Assembly (NCBI GenBank): GCA_036940085.1
Contig: JALLBK010000612.1
Coordinates: 1 to 50,754, forward strand
DNA: 50,754 nt
Direction: 5' to 3'
Source of the DNA: Discostella pseudostelligera
Taxonomy: Eukaryota > Bacillariophyta > Thalassiosirophyceae > Thalassiosirales > Thalassiosiraceae
A program made the translations under genes and the position numbers. Below, piece by piece: positions 39,891 to 48,862 of this stretch. The notes under the pieces are model-generated. The model did not search any database. It saw only the letters and a list, made by a program, of their open reading frames with translations, and was not told the DNA's origin. How positions within the stretch are numbered: the stretch's first letter is position 1; each line of letters opens with the position of its first letter.

Positions 39891-40294
39891 GTTGAAAGCG
39901 TTGGTGGTGAGGGGTAGGGCGATGAGTATGGTATGGCGTGGAGAGAGTGAGAAGTCCAATGCCGACGGCAATGAACGTGATGGTGGTGATCGATGACGGT
40001 GAGTGTTGAAGTGCCAAGAAAAAGCCAGGTGTTTGGATCGCCAGTTCAGGTGGGTACTGATTCCGTTGTAGAATCACAAAGATTCAGCTGTATCTTTGAG
40101 TTTGGCGGGAGAGATCCTCGTTTTGGCGGGAGAGGAAGTTCCGACGCCGACATGAAAAAAGCGCGGGAACAGCAAGCAACCAGCAACCAGCATCATAAAA
40201 TTCTTCATCCGCCACCAATTCCTCCTCATCTCATTCGACCCCTACCGACGATCGCCCACATGCAACCTAATCCAAGCCACTCGTAGCCGGTAGC
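39891..40294. promoter_or_regulatory. Divergent promoter of TPT and DHYC genes, paired GGCGGGA sites
   Basis: 404 bp. TTTGGCGGGAGAG occurs twice, at 40101-40113 and 40122-40134, in the same orientation 21 bp apart. A frame of mixed hydrophobic character overlaps 39900-40077 but is not in frame with the TPT start. Confidence 0.5.
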
Positions 40295-41809
40295 ATGTTT
40301 ACCAGTCTAGCTTTCCAGATAATTCTATTCTTTCTCATTTTCGGTGAGTTGTTTGATTTGAAAAATGACATCGGCACCCATACCTACGCCTGCTCTGACA
40401 CAATTATTGCTATCAACCACTCGTCAGCATTCGCAATCTATGCCTTCATCTTGGCGGATCCGGATAATTCATACATCGGACAGCTATGTAACAATACCCT
40501 TCCTTCAACTATACTTCGATGGGTGGAACATATGATTGGACAGAAAAGATGTCGGCAGTTATCGAATGTTATGGAGCATGCATTACAGATTATTTACCTC
40601 ATCGTCGTGTTGGGATCATGGTCAATAGTCTTCGCATACGGATATCCTGAAATTGAAAAGTCCAAATATATCCGTTCGTATCATCAATATTCTGGATATG
40701 TCGTATTCATTTTATGCATGGGGAGTTGGCATTACGCCTGCTTTGTGGAGCCGGGTAGTATCACCGAACGAACAATGCCATTATTTGACCACTACGAATA
40801 TGACAATATTTTGTACACAAATAGACTATGCCCAACGTTACATATACGCAAAATTGCCAGGAGCAAATATGATCGATGTACACGGCGGCACGTACCACGA
40901 TTTGATCATTATTGTGGATGGATAAATCAGGCTGTGGGGGAGAGGAACTATCGATGGTTTCTGTTGTTTCTCATCATACATGTCTTCATGTGTTTCTATG
41001 GGACATGGGTAATGACATCAGTGTTGTACGGGGAAATTAAAGAGAAGGATTTACTCAATGCTACCTTCTACAATGCAATGACGGGAGAAGTTGTTCAGAC
41101 CGATTACATGATCGTTATGCACTATCTGTTCATGAAGCATTTTCAATTGTGCGGCGTTTTGATTCTCATGTCAGTGATGTCGGTACTGTTGAGCATATTT
41201 TTGGCTTTCCATCTGTACATCACCTCTTGCAACTTGACTACAAACGAATACTTCAAGTGGCGTGCAGTGAAGAAGTGGCACAAGACCATGAGATTGAAGT
41301 ACGAAAAAGCAGTGAAGACAGGGAAAGTGAGTGAGAAGTCATCGGTATCGAAGCAGGTGAAAGATAGCGACGATGGTGACGTCGGATGCACAGGGCCCAA
41401 AGCGGGAGGCAATTTGTCCTCGGAAATAATAGAAGAGGATGAAATCATAAATCCAGGTGAGTTCACTGGCAATGATTTTGCGCCTTTCATTTTGCTACTT
41501 ATTGACAAGCATTCATTTGCATTCGTTTTGCACACCAGGCCCGATGCCAGTTAACATATACAAGTAAGTTGCGAACATTTACTTTATGAATCAGTAATTC
41601 TTCTCATCCTCTAAACTCTTGCGAAACCTTCTGCCCGATCATTCACTTCATTGGGCAATAGCAAAGGAATACTATCAAACTTCTATGAAGTGCTCCATCC
41701 ATTATCTTCCAGGAACGAGGCTATTCAACGATACATGAGCAGTAAGGGTCATGGTGATTGTAGAAGTGACTTCTCATCGACGATAAAAGTCAAGTCCAAG
41801 GAGATGTGA
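40295..41809 (+). CDS. DHHC-family palmitoyltransferase-like protein with a DHYC active site
   Basis: Exons 40295-41456, 41539-41563 and 41662-41809 (introns 82 and 98 bp; the middle exon is 25 bp) give 444 residues. Two membrane helices (about 96-117 and 132-150) precede the cysteine-rich domain and two follow it (LFLIIHVFMCFYG and VLILMSVMSVLLSIFLAF). The active site is FDHYCGW (DHYC at 204-207) followed by GERNYRWFLLFL. The TTxE motif is NLTTNEYFKWR. KGILSNFYEVLHP in the last exon is the C-terminal conserved block. DHYC is also used by some yeast enzymes. Most other zinc ligands of the DHHC domain are replaced here, so folding or activity may be unusual. Location is likely Golgi, ER or plasma membrane. 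Confidence 0.85.
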
Positions 41810-42165
41810 ACGATTCTTGTATGTGTCGTTCGCTTAGATAATAATATGTTGATGGCACTCCGACATACCTTTGTAAATGCATTGAAAATGAAATAGAGCG
41901 CACAATCAAAGCAGTAGAATTCCAAATGCATAGATTGAATCACTAGAGTAACAGATTATTTACACAACCTTCACGAACCCACGCGTCAACACACGGGGGG
42001 CGGTAAGGATTGAGAGCAGAGAATAATATGTTAGCATTACTTGCCAAAATCCCCCAAGGAAGAACGAGAAAAATCCTCCTCGGAGAATGATTTACGTACA
42101 ATTCAACATTCGAGAGGTGCGTCGATGGAAAGAAAATGTAGAGATCCTGAGCAGCCATCCCCTGT
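41810..42165. other. Convergent 3' region, no gene seen
   Basis: 356 bp between the stop of the DHYC gene (+) and the stop of the TPR-like gene (-). One frame on the minus strand (41943-42245) overlaps the latter gene and has no recognisable feature. Confidence 0.45.
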
Positions 42166-42978
42166 TCAAGTCCGATGAACATAAGAAATTTCAGTTGGAA
42201 CCATTGCAAAGTAGTTTTCGGTGGATGGACGATGGTTTGGTCCAACCCACGTGTTGCTCAAATACATTGGATGGGAAGATGCATACTTGGCCAACATCAT
42301 TCGCATCTGAGACTCTCTCCAAATTTCCGCCGCCTCGACGTGATTACCGCGCTTCTCTTGGGCCTTGGCGAGACGTGATAGAGCAAATATAACATCTGGA
42401 TGGTTATCACCGACAAACTGTTGTTGAATTCGGATAGCTTCGATACGGGCTTGGAGAGCTGAATCGCCGATGGATTGGTGAAGTGCTGATTGCATAGGAA
42501 TCGAATGCAGGGGAGCACTGGCACTAGAAACCGGTTTGCTTCTTGTTGAAAATGGCAGCTGAAGCTCTTGGGCTCTAACAGATGGTGAACACTCGAGGCA
42601 TGGGCAAGAAGTACCATCCCCTGGTTGCTGGAAAGATGGCATTGGCTCAGAAAGCGAACGCGGCCTGATCGGCACCGTGTTGTTGTCATTGTCCACGTGA
42701 TGTTCTTCTTTAGTTACGAACCCATTGTCAAGGTTGCAAGAGGAACTACAATTGGGAGAACACGCGATGGAGCGTGTGGATGCAGTATGATCTATTGATA
42801 CTCTGCGGGCGCGTTCATCGCCTTCGACGATTTTATCACCAGCCATGTTGCCGCACGTGTCATTCTTCCACCGCCGTTGTGTCGAGAAGTAGGGGCGAAT
42901 CGACATGAAAGGGTTGGGAAGACGTGGTCGTAATTTTGTAGTGCCGCGACGCTTATTCATTTGGTAGGCTTGATCCAT
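42166..42978 (-). CDS. Hypothetical protein with TPR-like (kinesin-light-chain-type) repeat
   Basis: 270 residues from Met 42978 (MDQAYQMNKRRG). The first 170 residues are hydrophilic, Ser/Pro-rich and with several Cys (SCPCLECSPS). The C-terminal part, SALQARIEAIRIQQQFVGDN then HPDVIFALSRLAKAQEKRG and HVEAAEIWRESQMRM, is helical. It follows the kinesin-light-chain/tetratricopeptide pattern (GxxHPxVxxxLxxLAxxxxxxGxxxEA). Only about one and a half repeats are visible. Likely protein-protein interaction; partners unknown. A downstream exon in the following 200 bases cannot be excluded. Confidence 0.6.
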   Translation of the reverse strand: MDQAYQMNKRRGTTKLRPRLPNPFMSIRPYFSTQRRWKNDTCGNMAGDKIVEGDERARRVSIDHTASTRSIACSPNCSSSCNLDNGFVTKEEHHVDNDNNTVPIRPRSLSEPMPSFQQPGDGTSCPCLECSPSVRAQELQLPFSTRSKPVSSASAPLHSIPMQSALHQSIGDSALQARIEAIRIQQQFVGDNHPDVIFALSRLAKAQEKRGNHVEAAEIWRESQMRMMLAKYASSHPMYLSNTWVGPNHRPSTENYFAMVPTEISYVHRT

Positions 42979-43632
42979 TGCTACTGATGATACACTAAGC
43001 ACTATCGAGCAAGGACATCAACAGTAGCATTGACGAGCCCTATTGATCCAGGTATCAGCCAGAAGCGAAGGCCGCAATGGTCCATTGTCCTGTGGAGGAA
43101 CATGGCCGGTTCAATTATAGAGTGGGTTCAATGGCGCCAGGTCTATGATCTATGATCTATGATGAATGATGATGTCATCTGTTGGTGTTCTTGTTGTGTC
43201 TTTGTGCAGTTGCAGTGATATGATTCAGACGCCATCCAGAATCCCAGAAGACACAAGGCCCGCCGACCAGCTGGTGGAGTTCGCGGCGCGCGTCATCAAT
43301 GCAGCGTCCGCCGGCACTTTGCCCAAAATAGGAGTGTATTAATTGATCATGTAGGTGCAAACTTGTTTTGAGCTTTAGATATGAACTGTTCAGAAGTATG
43401 ATACTCCTACCAAACAACTGTTCACATACTTTTGAATACCCCTTTGAATTAGCGAGTTGGGACACTGCCGAATCGTTGAAATGTTCGCTAATTGAAGCCC
43501 ATGACATCGCGGGAGAGACTGTACGGATGGAGTTGCATTTGCTTGCAAGCGTCGATGCAAAGAATATAGTATTCTGTTCATAAACCGAGAGCAGATTGGC
43601 TGTGCTTTAGATTAGTTCGGTCTCAAATTCCA
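42979..43632. other. Intergenic, no convincing gene
   Basis: 654 bp upstream of the TPR-like gene and downstream of the F-box-like gene, both on the minus strand. A short TCTATGA triplet repeat lies at 43142-43162. A 110-codon minus-strand frame (43175-43507) has no family character. Confidence 0.45.
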
Positions 43633-45973
43633 TTACCAATCACTAGATCCATTGCTGTTTTTTGCACCAATGCGTGCTGATTTTACTTGCGAGCCAGTGA
43701 TTTCATTTGTACGATGCCATGCTACCGAGTGATGATTCGTTGCTACTCTCAACGGTACTGCTGATCCCACTAAATTCCATGGCGAGCGTTGCTCAATCAA
43801 TGCATGCGCCTGCCTCCTCCACTCGTCCTCCTGCAAATGACATGCAATGTTGATAGGTTTCATTCGGTTGCTGTTCTCTCTGGCCACGAACGTTTCCCTT
43901 TCCTCGACAGAAAGTATGCCGTGCTTCTCCATAAGGTGTTGCTCAATTTTCATGATATCGCAATCATCCAGACGCCCCTTGAACACGGCTATCTCTGCAA
44001 TTGCACCTTGGCCGCATACTCCTTCGATCTCACCGTAGCAAAGAGACATGTCGAACAGATGATCAGATCCAATAGATAGCCCATCTAAGAATCCAGAACC
44101 CACAAATCTACCCGTTCTTGAGATGTTGTCTGCATCGTCATCGTCCTCTTCTCCTTCTTCAATATCACTCATCGACAGTCCATAGTGCTCTCTAGTCCGC
44201 TTTGGCTCGTTGCACCCATCAACGCGGATTAGCGAGTTAGCTCCGTCGAATACTGCCGTGTAACAATGCCAAAGGCCAGGTCCGGTGCATCCCCTGTGAA
44301 TACAGTCTTCCGTGGGCTGGTCGATACTGTGATCTTTACGATTGAATGGATCAACCGAATCAAACTTGCATAGGCAATACATCGACCTATCCGAGTCGGT
44401 ACTAGTGGAATCATCTTCATCCGACGACGTATTCTGAATCTTAAGAGGTGCGCACAACTGGCGCCCATTTCCAATGCAATCATTCGTCAAATCCATTGCA
44501 TCATTCATCACAACATCCTTGACGCCCATCTTCCCAGTAGCAATTGAAATCGGTGACATGTCAAATTGCATATCCCTTGCACATAACGGGTACAAATGTC
44601 CAAACTCAAAACGAGATGATCGCCCCGAGACGAAACAACCATCTTCGGTAGTAATCCCAACGATGAACATTGTGATGGGGCCAGAAGTCGGACCACAATC
44701 AAATGGAGGCGTGATTAATTTGATAGCCTGGCTCTTATCGGAATTGAGAAATTGCACAGCTCGCTGTCGCTTCTCCCACGCAAGAGGTTGCCGCTCCACG
44801 TCATTCTCATGTGCATCTGTCTCGGCAAATCTATGTAATAAAGGAAACTTTCGACGTGTGCTCAAGACCACACGAGGAATAAGAAGTTTAGCAAGATCAT
44901 TTTGTTTTTTCTTTCGTTGATGGGGAGACAGTACACGAGTCTTTCGTAGCTGCAATTGGTGACGATCGTCGTAATCATTCATCCATTTATCGATACAGCA
45001 TGGCACACAATGGCTTTTGACATGCGATGGCAGTTGAAAGCTCGGAGAGCTGGTGGCACATTCAATGTAGTCGCTGTCGAGGCAGAGGCAGAATCCTTCT
45101 GGACGTGCCAATGTTGCTCCGCGAACTGCGTACGTTGGATTGTACTCGTGGCTTACGATTTTGCTTGTCTTTCGCTTGTTTGATACTTTGACAGTTGACG
45201 ATAGCGGCTTGGTTTGAGTTGTGGCTGCGCAACAATTGACGATACTCAACAATGCATCCATGACATTCTGTTCAGGCGAAGGTAACAATTTCGATTAGTG
45301 ATGTGAACGTTTAGTCTCCAAAAATTAGACATTCGATGGCACGTACCCTAATAAAACATGTAGTGTAGCCAAAAGGGAACAACACTTCCGTGGCATGCCG
45401 ATAGCCTCTCCATTCCGGGCAACAAACAACAGGATTCCCCGTGTTGTCTTTCTTCTCTCCCCGTCCATTGGTTTGTTGAGTTTGTTTGTCTAAGTCATCG
45501 TCGTCATTATCGGTTTCATCATCGGTAGACACGGCCATCGTTTGTATGCCCGAAGGGGCGAACCAAGCCAGACAAAAGTTGCTATCCTCCGCTTCCGCAT
45601 TATCGCATCCATTTAATTGCTTGCAATTGCGCAAATTACCTTGTTTCTGCCTCGACTGATGATACGCCACCCCCGCCTCTCGTGCCATATCCGTTATTAA
45701 CAGCCTTCGAATGCAACTAGAAGGTTGAGGGTTATTGCCGGTCGATGATGATAATGGTGACGTGGGCTCGGATGATGATGAGGATGGTGCATCTATTACT
45801 TTCTTCCTGCCGTCATTGGAAGCTACCGCCACAACAGCCACCACCGCAACCTCCCTCCAACGCCGACAGACATTGGAAACTATGGCAAGCTCAACATTGG
45901 AAGTGCATACATTTTGTAGAAACCATGTCAACGCGATGACGTCGCCGTCATTTTCCATGATGATGGTCTGCAT
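43633..45973 (-). CDS. F-box-like / LamG (concanavalin-fold) protein
   Basis: Exons 45973-45347 and 45267-43633 (79-bp intron, GTACGT donor, phase 0) give 753 residues. The N-terminus (VIALTWFLQN, VSNVCRRWREVAVV) resembles an F-box; IRRLLITDMAREAG follows after an acidic Ser-rich insert. The second half holds a LamG/concanavalin-type fold: PITMFIVGITTEDGCFVSGR, then LWHCYTAVFDGANSLIRVDG (the W-H-x-Y-x-x-V-F-D-G pattern) and GAIAEIAVFKGRLDDCDIMK. Long Asp/Glu-rich loops separate strands. F-box proteins recruit substrates to SCF ubiquitin ligases; a LamG-fold partner would suggest glycan or peptide recognition, but this is inference. The F-box call is weaker than the LamG call. Confidence 0.68.
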
Positions 45974-46579
45974 GAATGTTGATTTGCATGCAGCAACCAA
46001 CCCGACAGCCTGTCACTTCTCTACCACCTCTTGCTATTCCTCAACACTTCCAACACCTCGCCGTCTCGTGCAATTGCTGTGGCGAGGTGCGGTGTTCAAG
46101 AAGTTCCTCTCGGTTCTCGGCTCTCGGATCGGATAGATGCCCCGACAACTTCATGGTCATCGTCGGCAGCGGCAGCTGCAGCGCGGCGGCAGCTGTGTTT
46201 GTTTGGTTGGGTACGTACGACGACGTCGATACGCGATCTTCGGTGGCTAAATTGATGCAGTCTGTGCGTCGACAATGGGTCAATTAACGCCTGTCCGGCG
46301 ACGGGACTCTTGCCTCTTGCCTCAGTCTGTCCATCGACTTGCTGCCCGCAGCCGCGAATCTTTGAAGTGAGATCTAGATCTTTTGTTTTGTTCTTGGACA
46401 CAAAGTCTCGATGCAAATAGTGGCAATCAATTCGAGGGAGACGAAGATGCGGATAAGACATTCCGACACGAAGAACGGCGTCAATGTCGTACTACTAGGA
46501 ACGAGGTCACGAGGAGTGTGGATAACGTAGATTCACCGGGTGCGCCTGTGTCCTTTAGCTCGTGCTTTCAGGGGTGCAG
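45974..46579. other. Divergent region between F-box-like and CorA genes
   Basis: 606 bp. GATGACGTCG at about 45936-45945 sits just inside the F-box-like start. No repeated motif stands out. An upstream exon of the CorA gene could lie here, because the sequence TTTCAG at 46566-46571 could be a splice acceptor near its start; I could not identify a donor. Confidence 0.4.
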
Positions 46580-48451
46580 ATGCAGATGCGACGAGCGAAC
46601 TCTCCGCAGTATAATAATCAGCCGAAGCAGCATCGCTATCCTCGGGGATACAATACTTTTGTCGAAAGTCACACCACCATGTTCCGCCGTCAAAATCCTG
46701 CAAATAGAGGCGGAGGCGGCGGCGCTGGGATATATGGGAAACCGTCACCGAAACCCTTCAGCCACTCAACCACTCATACCTTCCTCTCGGCCATGGGAGG
46801 CCTGCAAGGCGAACGATTGCATCATATGGTCGTATTCGAATTACGCGAGGATGGTCATACCCAATATTCCACCATGACATTACGATCATTGTACAATCAT
46901 GTAGTGCGAACGATTACGGACGGATGTCGGGATGCTCAAAAGAATCGAAGCCCTACCACTGGGGACGGTGTTACTCGTCGAATTCGTCCCACCGTCTACG
47001 ATAGCACAACTAGCAGTGGCGCAGGTTCGACCACCTCTCAAGGAACGCAAGTGTTGTCAAATTCCATGTCTCCACAATACGAATCGATGACTTCGTCGAC
47101 TGCGACTCCGACATCGCCCTGTGTTGCCGACAATCAACCGCCTCAACCTGCAGACAAACATGATGAGACACAAGCCACTTGTACCAAAACCAAAACACCC
47201 GCGGCAAAACTCCGTTCGGCAATTGCATCCTCCATGTTCACGACATCCAGCCACTATCGAGAACGACTGGGAGGATATCTCCATCCGCGTGATATGCGTC
47301 GTCTTGTCACTCCATTCTCGTCAAGCAATGAACCTCAATTGATTGTTCGTCGTCACGTCATGCTCTTGAATTTTGATCCACTTCGGGCAATTGTGTTACG
47401 TGATCGACTACTCGTCCTTGTACCCGATGGTGCCGATTCAATATTGGTTGCATTGGAACAAAGAGTAAAAGGGGGCTTTGTCGAGATGGAAAATCAGGTG
47501 TTTGGTAGTGAGCATGATTCGGACTATTCCAAAACTGGAAAGTCCACCGCCACTGGAGGAGGAGGAGGTCAGAGATTATCCAGACATGAGTCCAACTACA
47601 CACTAATGGTGACATCGCAAAACCTCATTGGCAATCCAATGGAAGACACCGATAACGCCACTTCCGAACCTACCGAAGGCGACACAATCTATGTTCATGA
47701 CGACAATGACGAATGGGAAGATATGCAAAGGATGGATTGGCGGAAAATTTCGTTTGAATTACAATCCGTCGATGCCATCTTGCACACTGTAATAGCCATG
47801 CTCATGGAGGATGCGCAGAGGGTATATGACAAGACTATATTTGCCATGGGGGATGTACGTGTGGATTTGCCAGACGAAGGAAGCGGTGGTGGCGGTGGTG
47901 CAACCGTGGGCGATTACACCCAAGCACGGTTAAAGCTTCAAAAGGACGAGGTGAGATTGATTGAGAAACGAGTGAAGGGATTTGTCCGTGCAATGAATGA
48001 GCTTCTCGATGAGGACGAAGACATGGCATTGATGAATCTATCCAGATTGGTTACCCATCCGGAACGGTTTGTGCAGCCAGTATCGCAGGCAATTTTGCAT
48101 GAGGAGAGTGATGAACCAGAGTTGATTCTAGAAGCATACTTGCAGCAGGCGTCAAGCATTGTGAATGCTCTAGATTTGTTGAAGGGTCAGATTTTGACGA
48201 CGGAAGAACATATTAGTATGACGTTAGATGCGGTACGGAATCGATTGCTGTACATCAATACATTATTGACAATTGCTTCGCTCTGCGTTGCAACGGGATC
48301 GTTCATTGGTTCGATATTCGGCATGAACTTGAAGAGTTTCATCGAGGAGAATGACACGGCATTCTTTCGCGTCACGTATGGTACATTGGCCGGTTTAGCA
48401 GTGATGTGGATTGCAATGTCGTGGGGTTTCTACAGGGCCAGCCAAGTTTAG
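46580..48451 (+). CDS. CorA/MRS2-type magnesium transporter, copy 1
   Basis: 623 residues from Met 46580. The CorA signature FIGSIFGMNLKSF lies near the C-terminus: GMN ends TM1 and is essential for Mg2+ selectivity. TM1 (LLTIASLCVATGSFIGSIFG) and TM2 (VTYGTLAGLAVMWIAMSWGF) follow the long cytosolic part. That part contains LVTPFSSSNEPQLIVRRHV, LNFDPLRAIVLRDRLLVLVP, long helices (VRLIEKRVKGFVRAMNELL, DEDMALMNLSRL) and SLYNHVVRTITDGCRDAQ. MRS2-like proteins carry Mg2+ across plasma, vacuolar, mitochondrial or plastid membranes. The N-terminal 60 residues are basic and Gly-rich. The start may lie further upstream if an intron precedes it. It is a close paralogue of the next gene, tail to tail. 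Confidence 0.9.
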   Translation: MQMRRANSPQYNNQPKQHRYPRGYNTFVESHTTMFRRQNPANRGGGGGAGIYGKPSPKPFSHSTTHTFLSAMGGLQGERLHHMVVFELREDGHTQYSTMTLRSLYNHVVRTITDGCRDAQKNRSPTTGDGVTRRIRPTVYDSTTSSGAGSTTSQGTQVLSNSMSPQYESMTSSTATPTSPCVADNQPPQPADKHDETQATCTKTKTPAAKLRSAIASSMFTTSSHYRERLGGYLHPRDMRRLVTPFSSSNEPQLIVRRHVMLLNFDPLRAIVLRDRLLVLVPDGADSILVALEQRVKGGFVEMENQVFGSEHDSDYSKTGKSTATGGGGGQRLSRHESNYTLMVTSQNLIGNPMEDTDNATSEPTEGDTIYVHDDNDEWEDMQRMDWRKISFELQSVDAILHTVIAMLMEDAQRVYDKTIFAMGDVRVDLPDEGSGGGGGATVGDYTQARLKLQKDEVRLIEKRVKGFVRAMNELLDEDEDMALMNLSRLVTHPERFVQPVSQAILHEESDEPELILEAYLQQASSIVNALDLLKGQILTTEEHISMTLDAVRNRLLYINTLLTIASLCVATGSFIGSIFGMNLKSFIEENDTAFFRVTYGTLAGLAVMWIAMSWGFYRASQV

Positions 48452-48862
48452 TGGACTACTGAGAGAAGAACCTGCAATAACATTCCGTAGTCTATGTTAA
48501 GATTAAGTTGATTTAGGATGGAGGCATACGACATTGCAATAATGAATTGCATCACTCATACAAAGGTCTCATCGGATGGCAGATTGAAGCGGTAGATAAT
48601 AGTGTACCGTAGCCGATTTGAGCATTGTAGTTTAATGACAAGGAATTGGTTCACAAAGTGCGCACGTAACAAGTCAACTTCACTCTATTCTTATCTATCT
48701 AGCAATCATGAGTTAGGCCGAGGCGATCCAAAGGAGACCATAGTTCTCTACTAATCATTGTAGGCCGAACCTATACCCAAAGAAGTTCATCGTCCTTTGC
48801 TGCAGTCCGTGCGGGGTTGCATTCAAATGGATGCTGCATTTCGATTTCGTGAACAGCAAGGT
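48452..48862. other. Convergent 3' region between the CorA paralogues
   Basis: 411 bp of non-coding sequence separating two stops. No repeat, gene or motif of note. The paralogy does not visibly extend into this region. Confidence 0.45.

Noticed and set aside
43175..43507. 110-codon minus-strand frame
   Set aside because: No recognisable motif, and neighbouring frames are equally open.
46383..46877. Plus-strand frame overlapping the CorA start
   Set aside because: Out of frame with the conserved CorA protein and without family features.
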